Origin: Corticium candelabrum
Lineage: Eukaryota; Porifera; Homoscleromorpha; Homosclerophorida; Plakinidae
DNA length: 64,000 nucleotides
Direction: 5' to 3'
NCBI RefSeq assembly: GCF_963422355.1
Contig: NC_085094.1
Span: forward strand, 276,001 to 340,000
Shown: in pieces, positions 1 to 36,065 of the stretch
Layout: the number at the start of each line of letters is the position of its first letter
Numbering within the stretch: position 1 is the stretch's first letter
Made by a program: the position numbers and the translations under genes
The notes under the pieces: generated by a model
The model's database searches: none
Told to the model about the DNA's origin: nothing
What the model saw: the letters and a program-made list of their open reading frames with translations, nothing else

Positions 1-313
1 TGCAGTACACAACAACTAAAAACAAACATGCGAGGTTTGCTGTTCTACACACGCGCCTACGTGCAATTCAATCAATTCGCTCAATCGATCACCTCATTCT
101 CTTGAGCTTCTGTCCTTGTGTATGACTCTTTTGTCACTGCAGACTTGCGTAAGCCGGACGACTGGCCAAGTACCTCGGGTATATAGCTCAGACTCGGTTG
201 ACTCTGCGCCGCCACCGTCGCTGTGAACGAGGCCACTACCCACTCTATGACTTACTTGCTTGCCCAGCTCTGTCAATTCGTCCAAGCTACGGAGATTCAC
301 GCAGAGTGGACCG

Positions 314-919
314 TCATTCCATGTTGTATTGCAGAGAGGACAACGTCGGCCACTTTGTGACTTGCCACAGCTCTACGCACTGCTGACACCCAAGCCACTG
401 CCGACAGCAAATTGTAATGTTTGCCGGAGGTCTTGTAAAGAGGTGGTACATTAGGCACTGAAGAACCTTCGCTGTCATTTCTGCCAGTCTTCTCGACCGC
501 TGAGAGCGTCGTCTTGGTCGCTCTTGTGCATCGATCAACCGATCCATTTTGTCCTCGACGTTCTCCAAACGATTGTGCAGTCAATCCAGACTGGTCTCTA
601 TGCCACCTAGCTGCCTCTGTACATCGTCTATTTCGCCTTCCAGTTTCAATCAGACGGCGTTACTGGTGGGTGTCAAGTTGGAGATGCCCATAGACGTTGT
701 TGACTTTCTAGGTCTTTCAACTTCTACGAACGATGTTGATGCAAGCCTCTTTCTGCTGCCGAGAATGGCTGTGTTGGCTCGCGCCGACTCGATATACCTT
801 CCAATGGTCTCCAGGTCGGAATGCAGGACTGCTCCTAGTTTTCGTTCAAGAGTTTTCCAAAATTCAGCATATAATAAATAACATGGAGTATAGTTGCAAA
901 TACTTGGTACCGTATACAC
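314..919 (-). pseudogene. Coiled-coil reading frame broken by two in-frame stops
   Basis: One minus-strand frame runs from 919 to 314 and is interrupted only by two stop codons, near 648 and near 570. It encodes a helical stretch with leucine heptads (motifs LKLEGEIDDVQ, then LHNRLENVEDKMDRLID) followed by a basic RRRSQRSRR tail. The frame, its charge pattern and the regular leucines look protein-coding. I do not recognise the family. It could be a decayed gene of the neighbouring Polinton or of another mobile element. Upstream of it, 920-1,040 is low-complexity GT/TA-rich sequence with no feature. Confidence 0.35.
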
Positions 920-1039
920 GTATGCGCGTGTGTGTCTGCCTGTGTTAGTGCATGTGCGTGTACGTATATCTACGTACAGTATACAATATATAATACATAC
1001 AGACTCGATCGTGAGTGCAATCTATGTCAGTGGGTATGT

Positions 1040-1652
1040 CTATACCTCTTGTTCCCTCGTCATCCGGGAATGGTCAGCTCGGCTGTCCACCAGAACGATT
1101 CTGTAGTCTGGAGGAATGAGCTCCTCAAATCGCGTTTCCACCAAGTCCGTCATGGCCGACTGACAAATGTCTGACTCCGCGATGCGGATAAATGTCGAAG
1201 ACCTTGCCTCTCCCAGTTGAAGCCTGTTGTTCGCTACTTCCAGCAGGCTAAGGTCCACATTTCTTAATGTATCTGCTGGTGGTGGTGATCCTCTGCTTTC
1301 GGCTTCTCGGTGCAACCGACCTAAACGCGGACCACGAATAGCGTGACAACCCATCTGAATACGGTACTAGAGGTGTCCATGATGTTCCAGGAGCAGGCGT
1401 TGATGTATACGTCCATAAAGTTGCACGAACAGGCGTTGATGCAATAGCTGCAGATGATCTAGACGTCGTCCATTCGCTGGCATATCCTAGTACTGGATTG
1501 CGAATTTCAGACGCGGGCACAGCAGCGGATAAACTGCCAATAGGATCGCCATGCAGCCTGTATATTTGTCCAGCAGTCAACTCGTCAAAGAGACCGTCAG
1601 ACCCGGGAAATATTGCCAAGCCGACATCTGTCTTCAGGTAGATGGCATTCAT
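1040..1652 (-). other. Possible decayed coding fragments, unassigned
   Basis: Two overlapping minus-strand open stretches (1,652 to about 1,350 and 1,354 to 1,040) read as plausible protein, for example the motif SAMTDLVETRFEELIPPDYR, but lie in different frames. They may be one broken gene continuing towards 919, or exons. No family is recognised. Upstream, 1,653-2,600 contains a short minus frame at 1,908-2,195 with a few cysteines and otherwise nothing I can name. Confidence 0.2.
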
Positions 1653-2664
1653 CTACAGCTCAGGCAAGAAATAAAACCCCTACATCGATCGATATACTAT
1701 TGTCTCAATTTGCAACCACGCACCGGCCTATAGCGAAACTAGTCTAGTTTCGTACATGCACCTCTAGCAGCACCATGAATGCAGTATAGCTAGAGTCTAA
1801 ATATCTTGAACACTTGTGCCAATCGGTCACGAGTCACATCTGCCACCTTCAGTGCCAGTTCTCGGTCACCACTGAACACCGTTATTATGTCGCCACGTCC
1901 GCCATGTTCACAGACTCGTTCGAATGCACAACGGTGTCTGCACCAACGGCATATATACAATAGACATCAGCGATCGACACGCCTCTCTAGGTATGTGAAG
2001 CGTAGGCCTCACACTCAGTCTTCGCAGGAGTTCATAATTCATTCCTGACGACGACCAGCAATTTCTAGGCAAACTTTCTAGTGGCTGACCTCCACAGGAG
2101 TAAAATGTGAGAGTTCCTGATACTTGGTCTACGAATCCACATTCATGTCTCACTTGTAAGTGGTCACCTATTGCGCATATAGTGCTCTCCTGCATCGTAT
2201 ATCTGCCCTCTCCTGCATCGTGGAACCGAATAGTTTGAAGCTCCTACGGTTAGCGAGCTGCTAAAGACAGGGAACGCCCAAACGCTGCTAATTGGCGGTC
2301 AACGGGAATACCCTCCGCACCACAAACAAACACACGTCCCAACCGTCCATCTATTGGTGACAACACGTCTTCATTATTCTAGAATACGTAAGGTATTTTT
2401 CGAAATCGCCTATACTAGTCATAGAATATTACACTTCGTAAATTTAAGTCTAACGCAACTCTACATTGTTCTGGCTATGTAGCGAAAGTACCGCTAAGCG
2501 TTATGTACAGGTTGCCACAAACCATGTGTTTCGATCTATCCAATACTAAATCGACGGCCACCTAGTACAGGACGTCAATAAGTATACCTACCTCAAGCCA
2601 GCACGGTCGTGAATTTGGTCCAATTCTCGGACGACTACGGTAGAAGTACAGCGACCAATATGCT

Positions 2665-3629
2665 GTGGTTCGCGATACCGCCGAGAATGATAAGAAGCCT
2701 AACGAGTTTGGTCCTCCGGGAGCAGCCCTGTTACCCACAACCGCTCGCAGTAAGGATGCCGTCAACTTCGCTGGAGACATTGCCGCTGTAAGCGAAGCAA
2801 AGTTTAGAACTCTAGATTTTGCAAACAGAATTCGAACCCCAAAGTACAATATGGGATTCCGCAGTAGGCAGAAGATCAGGACAGGCTAGCTCCTACCCCT
2901 GAAGGCTGTGTTGGGATCCCATCGGGATATCGACATGGTTATGATCATAGACAGAAGTTTGCCCGACAACTATATCCATAGAGCTTCCATTGCGGCTGCT
3001 GGTAAATTCAACATTCAGCATCTCACCGTATGGATGCCCAAAGTTCCATCGTCGCTCTCCGTGCAGACGCAATTAGAGGCTCTGTTGGTGGCAGGCCCGC
3101 AGCGTAGTCTCTACTTTGAGCAAATTAGAGTGTAAAGAAATCAGTTCGGAGCCGCAGAACTGAGCCCTACTTGGAGAGACACTGGAGTTGCCAGAGAGCA
3201 ATTACCTCGACACGTCTTTTGTTGCGTTTACGTCCATTGAGCGGGATGGGGATCAGGAAGAGAATAATCAAATCTTCGATAATGCCAAGTTGACACGGTT
3301 GAGCGTGCGTGTCAATAGCAGGCAGTACCCAGATAGAGATCGAGACAAACTTTGCCGAAGTCTCTAGACCTTACTCGAGAACGTACATGTTATTCCAGGA
3401 AGCGGTCAAGAAATATTCGGACACCGATTCGGGAAGCCAAGTGTCTGTAGAAGACTTAGCAGAAATCTACCCGATCACACACGTCGACGTGTTCATGCAA
3501 GCACAGAGAAAGGCTGAAGATGGGCACGGCCGAACTCGAAATACGATGGCAGTTGGCGAGCAACTGTAGAAACCTGGAAACGATGACGATTCGGAGTATC
3601 ACTTCTACTGCGTGGTATTGAGCGATCGA
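2665..3629 (+). pseudogene. Polinton-type capsid-like structural gene, broken
   Basis: A frame runs from 2,665 to 3,135 with a single in-frame TAG at 2,887. After a short decayed stretch, coding resumes around 3,165-3,300 and shifts frame to 3,309-3,569, followed by recognisable sequence up to the gypsy insertion. Motifs such as LTVWMPKV, the YPITHVDV segment and a final HFYCVVLSDR stretch resemble the conserved C-terminal part of Polinton-associated structural proteins of invertebrates (recalled by eye, not searched). The 3' end was cut by the gypsy element after 3,629. The same frame continues for a few codons to a stop on the other side, after 8,193. Confidence 0.45.
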
Positions 3630-3771
3630 TGTTAGGAGTATGACGTAGTATATACGGGACTACTCAGCTCATTCTGACTGAGCGCTGGTAGTGTGTAGTC
3701 TATTTAGTTTTGGCTTCTGTACATTGCATGTGTTCTAAGGTTGTGTAATATGATTTCATTGACTTGATACA
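3630..3771 (+). repeat. 5' LTR of gypsy 1
   Basis: 142 bp, TG...CA ends. The following bases (TAGTGACAGGAGT) look like a decayed primer binding site similar to that of gypsy 3 (TGGTACCAGGAGT). Confidence 0.85.
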
Positions 3772-3784
3772 TAGTGACAGGAGT

Positions 3785-4400
3785 TTAGAAACCCGCTAAT
3801 GATGTCTAGTGATGAATATATTCGTTAGCCGGCATCTGGGAAGGCAAAAGACACTGCCGTCGCTTCGACAATAGATGCGAGTCAACCGGCGATGAGAAGC
3901 GGTTTTATGCAAAGCGTCGTACCTTAGCCCCGACCTTTAGTTATCAAAGAAGGATACATGAAGGAAAGCTGGCGACAAATTTTAGAATTCATACAAAACT
4001 ATATCGAGATTAAGAGAGCAGCCTCACGACATTAGATTAGCAACATTCATAACGTGTATCAGAGAAGACGCTCTAGAGATTTTCAATAGCTTATTTAGTG
4101 ATGCAGAAGCAACTCACGGCGACATGGACTTTGTTCTTCGAAGATTGGAGAATCATTTTATGGGGTTAGTTAATTAATGTTACTTATGAACGGTATGTAT
4201 TTAATCAGCGTAACCAGCAAGACAGTGAGACCTTTGAAACGTACCTAACAGTCTTACGTCTTAACATTCCGTCTAAGCTGTATGCAACAATGTCTGTTGA
4301 GGGACAAGAGGTAAGATTCCAACTAGACGCGGTCGCCTCATGTAATGTGATTAACCAGTCAGATTTGCCTTCTCACGTCCCAATACAAGTCACGTGTTAA
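3785..4400 (+). pseudogene. Decayed gag and protease region of gypsy 1
   Basis: Scattered frames resemble a gypsy gag: a tryptophan and aromatic segment around 3,965-4,020, an LATFITCIREDALEIFNS-like helix around 4,030-4,090 and a DSETFETYLTVLR stretch near 4,225. Around 4,310-4,380 is a retropepsin-like segment in which the catalytic aspartate remains but the usual D-T/S-G triad reads DAVA. Stops in every frame show that it is non-functional. Confidence 0.5.
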
Positions 4401-4406
4401 TCACTA

Positions 4407-6477
4407 ATGTTATTCGATGCTTCTAAAGTGCAACTGGTGGGCAAGTGTATTGTTCGTCTTCTCAATCCTAAGAATGGTCATAAATACAGGGGAGAGTTCG
4501 TTGTGGTAGAGAGAGGTTTGACCTCTATGTTAGAAGCAAAGAGTATACAGCAGATGAAACTCATGACTCTTCGACGTAAAAACATTCTTCAGGCATCTGT
4601 GGAGATTGGTCACCCACCAGGTGAACAACGTGCAGCTCAGCCGCTGACGTTAGATCAGATCGTACAGCAATATAGTAACGTTTTTAATAATAAGTTGGGA
4701 CAACTGGAAGGACGGCTGCATCTGAATATTGATCCTACGGTGACTCCGGTGCAACTACCGGTCAGGCGTATCCCCGTGTCTGTTAGAGATGAGTTGATTA
4801 CGGAACTTGAACGGCTGGAGCGAGACGGACTTATTGAAAAAATAGATGGACCGATAGATTGAGTCTCCGCTCTGGTAGTTGTAAGAAAGCCGAAAGGAGG
4901 AATTCGAATTTGCATTGATCCGAAACCGCTAAACCAGGCCCTAAAGCGCTGCCATTATCCGATTGCCACAATGATGATCTATTACCACGGTTGAAAAATA
5001 CGAAACTCTTTAGCGTGTGCGATGATCGAAATGTACTTTGGCGCGTGATCCTGGATGAAGAAACAAGCAATCTCACAACCTTCGGCACTCCAATAGATCG
5101 CTATAAATGGAAACGAATGCCGTTTGGAATATCTCCGGCACCGGGGGTATTCCTAAAAAGATTAAATCAAGCAATGGAAGGACTGAATGATATCTACGTT
5201 ATTGCTGACGACATACTAGATACGGGTGGAGTTCCACTCTTGAAGAGACGAGAACAAATCACCACCAGAATTTACTGGCTTTACTGAAGCGTTGAAGAGA
5301 TAAAGGTATTAAGTTAAATAAAGAGAAATTTCGATTGAGAGAACCGCAAGTGACATATCTGGGCCATATTCTTACAGAAAACGGGCTGAAACCTGACCCA
5401 GAAAAAGTTAATGCAATTCTGAAAATGCCCAAACCAGATAATGTTGAAAGTGTTCGGCGGCTTCTTGGCATGGCTAACTATCTATCAAGATATTTCTCGA
5501 AGCTTGCTGATACTTGTGAGCCAGTGAGAGAATTGACACGTCCGGAAAAATGCGTAGGAGTGGTCAGTCAAACAAGAACGGACGCTAAGAGAAATCAAGT
5601 TATAACTACAACACCAGTTCTGAGACGGACAACCTATCTCGTATGCTCAAGGCCGACGGAGCCGCAGCGGCAGCAGCGGCCATGGCCGCCCATCTTTTTG
5701 AAAATCGACTTCAGCCAGTGAACGATTGCCGCATACTTTCGGTCTAAAGGTAGAGCTGATTAAATAAAATAATATATTTGGTCATCTACCGGATTGCGGC
5801 TCTACTAATTTGGTGACTGTTTTGAAGTCTCCTACGACTTCTCTTTCGTTACCTGGACTATATTCCCCGACCTCTGTGACAGCACACTGTGCGCATGCTC
5901 ACTAATCACAAATGTGTGTTAACCTACCCCTAGCGTGCGCTAAGCCACACCCTCTAACGCGCGCTAGGCCGCTCCACTTTCAAGTTGCTTCCGTCGGGCT
6001 CGCAGACTGTAGAACGTTGACTGAGTGTAAAAGAGGATACGCTCAAATAGAAAAGGAATTACTGGCGATAGTCTATGGAATGGAACGATTCGACCAATAT
6101 ACGTATGGACGACCAATGGAAGTACAGTCTGATCATAAGCCTTTGAAATCATTGTGCGAAAGTCACTTCAAACAGCGCCTAGAAGATTACAGAGAATGGT
6201 ACTGCAGCTGCAAAGATACGAACTCAAAGTAGTGTACAAGAAAGGACAAGAAATGGTTTTGACCGACACTCTTTCAAGAGCGTATTTAACGACAGAGAGC
6301 AGGAGCAGTACAGTGGAGAATGGCCTTAAAGTTCTAAACACGCAGTCGACATTTGAAAAGAAATTAGAACACATTGCAGCGGTAGATTGCTACTTCATTA
6401 CAACAAGCAAGTTACAAGAGATTCAGCGAGAAACAGTAGTTGATGACCTTGCAAACGTTATAAAATGTTATTCATAA
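4407..6477 (+). pseudogene. Reverse transcriptase/RNase H region of gypsy 1
   Basis: RT fragments: the fingers-palm motif PVSVRDELITELERLERDGL with a stop at 4,861, GGIRICID, FGISPAPGVFLKRLNQA, and a catalytic box IADD near 5,203 in place of the usual Y-x-D-D context. The connection segment YLGHILTENGLKPDPEKV is at about 5,355. RNase H follows (YAQIEKELLAIVYGMERF, SDHKPLKSL at 6,040-6,155), separated from RT by about 360 bp of foreign-looking sequence. Frame changes near 5,285 and 6,230 and several stops make it a pseudogene. Confidence 0.75.
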
Positions 6478-6582
6478 CAGATGGCCATAGGATAAGAAGA
6501 GCTTGAAACCTTGTGTCCACCCGTATTCTCCCTTTAAAGACGAGCGTGTCGTTGAAGATGGTGCGGTGTACCGAGGAAATCG

Positions 6583-6586
<4 letters not shown>

Positions 6587-6629
<43 letters not shown>
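6587..6629. repeat. (TA)n microsatellite inside gypsy 1
   Basis: A pure TA tract lies between the RNase H and integrase zinc-binding regions. Confidence 0.95.
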
Positions 6630-6632
<3 letters not shown>

Positions 6633-7663
6633 CACTCTCTTAGACGATTTACATTAGGACGAATACATCAAGCACACATCGAATTGGGAGGATGTGTCAG
6701 AAGAGCCAGAGATTCAGTCTTTTGGCCGGGAATTAGTTAATGCAGCGATTGCAGATTAGGTCGGAAAATGTGAAGTCTGCAGAACATAAAGACGGCAACC
6801 AAAAGAAACAATTGTCTATCATGAGATATCGAAACTGCCATGGGCTAAGGTAGGCATAGGCCTGATGAGCTTCCATGAGAGAAACTATCTTATTGTAGTA
6901 GATTACTTTAGCAGCTTTATAGAAGTGGATCCGCTAATTGACACTACGTCAAAGACGGTTTTGTCAAAATTAAAGGCTCAGTTTGCCCGTCAAGGAATTC
7001 CCCAGACGGTGGTGACCGATAAAGGTCCACATTTCGTCACTAGTGAATTTCAGCAATTCGCTAAAAAGTGGGAATTCGATCACATAACAAGTCCGTATCA
7101 TTCCCAAAGCAACGGCAAAGTGGAAAGTGCAGTGAAAATATGTAAGTATCTGATGGTGAAAGCCCTAGAGGCACGGGAAGACCCGTGGATGGCTTTGTTG
7201 CATCAACGAAATACACCACCGCAAGGAACAATAAGTCCAGCTCAACGTCCTTTTAGTAGAAGAACTACCGGGCTGTTGCCTATGAAGCCCGATTTAGTTA
7301 AACCTCAAGTGGTCGATGGGATCTCCCAACAATTAGCCAAACAGAAACAAAATATTACAATCAAGGTACTAAAGACCTCCCTCTTATCGTACCAGGAACT
7401 GTCATTCGCATGGAACCATTAAGAGAAACAGTTGGAAGAAAAAAGCTGTGGTAATAGAGCAAACTAGAGAACGATCGTACAAAGTTCGAACAGAGGATGG
7501 TAGAATACATAGGCGGAATCGACGACAATTGAAGATTACGAATAAGGCAATACTGAATAACTCATCTACGCTAGTGAATAATGACGATGTTGGCTTAGAA
7601 CAAGTAGCAGCAGAATCCAGTGTCGACCTGCCACCGCAAGACTGCCAACTTCAGGCAGAGTGA
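6630..7663 (+). pseudogene. Integrase of gypsy 1
   Basis: The zinc-binding domain remnant is at about 6,650-6,800 (motifs GRIHQAHIELGG and VFWPGIS, then a stop). The catalytic core at 6,865-7,300 is open and retains all three acidic positions: D in IVVDYFSSF, D in VTDKGPHF and E in NGKVESAV. A C-terminal segment with the RRNRRQL-type motif lies at 7,448-7,663. A stop near 7,420 separates core and tail. No env-like gene follows before the polypurine tract. Confidence 0.75.
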
Positions 7664-7900
7664 GTCTCAGGTCACTTTGAAGAGTCAGACAACTAGCGAC
7701 CAACAAGAAGAGGAGAAACAGAATCTATCAGAACAGACAAGTTCTCAACCTAGCAGAGAAAGAGTGCAGTACTGAGAGACTAGAGATCAACTAGAAGTGG
7801 CCGCGTGGTAAAGAAACCAAACTATCTGCGAGACTACATTTGCGACAATGACTACGACGTGTAGATAGATTGGTGTATTTGTTAACTTTAAGAAGGAGGA

Positions 7901-8188
7901 TGTTAGGAGTACATACGCAGACGTTAGGAGTACATACATAACGTAGTGTATACGGGACTACTCAGCTCCTTGTGACTGAGTGCCGGTAGCGTGTAGTCTA
8001 CTCAGCTCCTTTTGACTGAGTGCCGGGAGCGTGTAGTCTACTTAGTTTTAGGAGTACATACATAACGTAGTGTATACGGGACTACTCAGCTCCTTGTGAC
8101 TGAGTGCCGGTAGCGTGTAGTCTACTTAGTTTTGGGTTCTGTACATTGTGTTCTAAGGTTGTGTTTATGATTTCATTGACTTGATACA
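7901..8188 (+). repeat. 3' LTR of gypsy 1, internally expanded
   Basis: 288 bp against 142 bp for the 5' LTR. The extra length is internal tandem duplication: the segment from GTACATACATAACG through GCGTGTAGTCTACT appears twice (about 7,930-8,002 and 8,052-8,128), with a half unit between the copies. Confidence 0.85.
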
Positions 8189-8259
8189 ATCGATACATGA
8201 CGTTGGATGGGTGAGCGGTAAATGAACGTGATTGTTTAATGTAACCTATAGATATACTC

Positions 8260-8790
8260 ATGCATAGTTACGTCAAGTTTGAATTCACTCTGGCGGATAG
8301 ACAGAAGAAAGCGTTACAAAATGCCTTTCAGAAACACACGGGCTACACCCTACGATTATCTCACTCACACTTATCAGGAGGTAATGTCTGGAATATGACT
8401 CGGACTCAATACAACAAGATCACGAAGGCAAGGACCAACGTCGGAATGTCGATTTGAAACTGTCCAAATCGCGGACCGATCGGCACGATATTGGGTCAAT
8501 TTACATCTAAAAATCCTCAAATTCGCCCCAGCGGTGCTCGGCACTGTAGATCTTGCCGCGGCATCGGGTGCTATCTCTGGAGCCACTCAGAAAGCCGTCG
8601 GTGGCGGTGCTGCGGCCAGTAGAAGAAGAACGGTAGGCACCACCAAAAAAGTGTACTTCTGGGCGCGCTGTTGGCCGGCTTAGCGGCACCTCTCATATTA
8701 AATACGTTGGGCATCGGTGGTGGAGCCGGTAGGACAGACAAAAGTTTGATGTTACCCGGCTCAGTAGGTTGTGGAAAAAAGAGAAGGCGT
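8260..8790 (+). pseudogene. Polinton small protein plus hydrophobic Gly/Ala-rich protein
   Basis: 66 codons from 8,260 encode a basic protein with FTLADRQKKALQNAF and TLRLSHSHLSG motifs, a small protein often seen in Polintons (recalled, not searched). The coding signal then changes frame: an alanine/glycine-rich segment around 8,500-8,640 and a hydrophobic stretch ALLAGLAAPLILNTLGIGGG at about 8,665-8,730, consistent with a membrane-active minor structural protein. At least two frameshifts. Confidence 0.45.
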
Positions 8791-9160
8791 TGAAGCCTCT
8801 AACAAATTTACAGATTGACGAGATATTCGAGAATCGAGGGGTAGCCAATTATAGAGGGACATTCAGCAAACACACCCTACCGCACAAGTCCAAAGCCACC
8901 GAGTCTCTGGTCGTCAACTTCGAAGATTAATTTGATGGTGATGAGACCCATTGGGTGGCCACCTACAGCGATGCATGGGGTCGAGATGTGGAATACTTCG
9001 ATAGTTTCGGGATGCGACTTCCGGATGGTGTTTACCGTCATGTGCAAAAGACGGGGAAAGGCATCGTGTACAATTCGAGTATGTTACAAGATATAAATAG
9101 CGTCCTGTGGTAGTTACTATGGCATATATTTTATCGTTCATCGGTGGAGAGGGTGCTCAA
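8787..9160 (+). pseudogene. Adenain-like cysteine protease, inactive
   Basis: Resembles the Polinton/adenovirus-type maturation protease: LTNLQIDEIF at the start, the catalytic His region THWVA, the acidic YFDSFG motif and YNSSMLQDINSVL leading into the catalytic cysteine region. It has in-frame stops at 8,928-8,930 and 9,111-9,113. The residue expected to be the nucleophile cysteine reads as tryptophan followed by the second stop. The fold is recognisable but the enzyme is dead. Confidence 0.65.
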
Positions 9161-9249
9161 TGCAAGACATTCTCCTCGAATTCTCCCAAGTGCCGTCGTT
9201 GAGAAATGAACGCCGTTGGTAGAGGATTTTAATACAACCGTATATATAG

Positions 9250-9440
9250 CACAATAGTTTCGGGCTGTGTGAGGTGTAAAAGAAAGATTCCGGAATTGAA
9301 TCCGACTCCTATGAGGACAAAGAACGGTAGGATAGTGCTGAGATCGGTGTGTCCGGTGTGTAAACCAAATAAATCCAGATTTATGTTGAGGAAAGAAATC
9401 GAGGGTCGTGGATTGGGTGGAATTATAACTAGTATACCGC
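9250..9440 (+). pseudogene. Polinton zinc-ribbon protein remnant
   Basis: Short frame with two CxxC pairs (GCVRCKRK and VCPVCK) around a TKNGRIVLRSV core. This is a typical layout for the small zinc-ribbon protein of Polintons (family recollection). No clear start codon. Confidence 0.5.
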
Positions 9441-9465
9441 TCATCTGGCCGCTTTCGAAAGCATT

Positions 9466-9935
9466 TTGGCAGTGGAGCCAAAGGTAAAAAAAGAAGTGTT
9501 AACGGACCAACTCGCCGAAGAACTCCATAAACCTGCGAAACGGCGGTTTCTGATTAGACGTGTCAGGGTGGGAAGAGAGGCCGACACGTGGTCCACGGAT
9601 CTCGTCGACATGCAAGTCTTTCTCAAAATACAACGACGGGATGAAACATCTTCTCAACGGCATCGACGTGTTCAGCAAGTACGCGTGGTCGATTCCTCTA
9701 CGGGATAAAACGGGTAAAGCCATCGTAGAAGCTTTGAATGGCGTCGAAGATGCACCCAGACCCAGGAACCTGAGGGTAGATCGTGGTGGTGAATTTTACA
9801 AGTGGACCATGGATCGCTGTTCGTATAGCTAAAAGGAAGACGACCTTTGCAAAGGATACACACCCAATTGAACCGAAGAAGTGTTCGAGATCGTCGAAAT
9901 ACAGAATTCGGATCCTGCATATATAATGGCCTGCT
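9466..9935 (+). pseudogene. Polinton integrase (rve family), broken
   Basis: The N-terminal part (9,466-9,620) reaches WSTDLVDMQVF. After a frameshift the core continues with GIDVFSKYAWSIPLRDKTG and LRVDRGGEFYKW, giving the first two catalytic aspartates. A stop follows near 9,830 and the third acidic residue is missing. A short C-terminal TEEVFEIVEIQNSDPAY segment ends near 9,930. Polinton integrases usually lie near an element end, so the right end is probably close to 9,950-10,040. 9,950-10,040 is AT-rich with nothing recognisable. Confidence 0.6.
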
Positions 9936-10038
9936 TCTTGTTTTCAAACAGTCTAATAATTAATGGTAAGAAGATATTTTAGGATAGCAAGACATATATA
10001 CCTCCCTATTACAAATTGAAGAATCAAAACAAGATTAA

Positions 10039-10330
10039 TCAAAGTATCAAGTTACACCTGATTGCACTTGAAATCGTCCTTCTGCAGTAATTGACTCCAT
10101 TCTGGCTTGTATAGAAAGTCGTACTCTTTGTAGTAGCAAAAGTACGCGCTTCTCCATCATTATCATCGTAGTTAGGAAATGTCGCAACTATTCTGACGGA
10201 GAGCAGAATCTGTTTGACCGTTCTAGCCTCCAATGATTCAAACGAAGCTTGCCGAAAAGCACGATCAATATCAGTAGTAATACTACAAATTCTTTCTATA
10301 AAATGTCGTCTTTCGTCTCGGGCAGACATG
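10039..10330 (-). CDS. Candidate unassigned exon or small ORF
   Basis: An ATG at 10,330 opens a 97-codon frame (starting MSARDERRHFIERICSITTD) that looks coding for about its first 63 codons. A possible splice donor (GC|GTACTTTT) then lies near 10,140. The open frame extends further upstream, but that part includes a TIR-like motif (GGGTCTGGCTACGCGAGA, 10,414-10,431), so the ATG at 10,330 is preferred. It is downstream of and on the same strand as ZNG1. No family is recognised. Confidence 0.3.
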
Positions 10331-10671
10331 ATGACAGCAGACGACAAACCTGTAAACATGATCCAAAAAACCTGCCGGAAGTTGGATTCTTTAACACGTT
10401 GCACGGCGAGAAAGGGTCTGGCTACGCGAGACAAATTTGCACAAAGTTGCAAACACTTTCGACCAAACTTACACGAAGCCGCAAACGCGTTCAAGCAAAC
10501 TGGCATGATGCTGCAAACACGCTTGTGCACGATGATGCCTGCATACATGATGTAACACCATATTCTAGAGACACCTATTTTTGGCAGTAATATGGTTCGC
10601 CATGCATACTGTAAGTCAAACACAGAAAAATCATGTGCAAGAATTTAAAAGTATACTCCAGATAGATGGCT

Positions 10672-36030
<25,359 letters not shown>

Positions 36031-36065
36031 AGACGTAAGCTGAGTCGTTCTAGATCACACAAATG

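Larger units (their letters stand above)
3630..8188 (+). mobile_element. Ty3/gypsy LTR retrotransposon 1 (nested in Polinton)
   Basis: The two LTRs begin TGTTAGGAGTA and end TTGATACA. The element is flanked by a perfect 5-bp duplication ATCGA (3,625-3,629 and 8,189-8,193). A polypurine tract AGAAGGAGGA (7,891-7,900) directly precedes the 3' LTR. Gag, protease, RT, RNase H and integrase remnants follow each other in Ty3/gypsy order on the plus strand. The element is inactive: several stops and frameshifts, an insertion in RNase H around 5,640-6,000 and a (TA)n expansion at 6,587-6,629. Confidence 0.9.
2600..9950 (+). mobile_element. Decayed Polinton/Maverick element, split by a gypsy insertion
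   Basis: A set of broken plus-strand genes in a Polinton-like arrangement flanks the gypsy element at 3,630-8,188. They are a capsid-like gene (2,665-3,629), a small protein with a hydrophobic companion (8,260-8,780), an adenovirus-type cysteine protease (8,787-9,160), a CxxC zinc-ribbon protein (9,250-9,440) and an rve integrase near the right end (9,466-9,935). This combination is characteristic of Polintons and adintoviruses (family knowledge). I saw no PolB, no packaging ATPase and no terminal inverted repeats, so the ends are approximate and the element is incomplete. Every gene carries stops or frameshifts. Confidence 0.6.
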
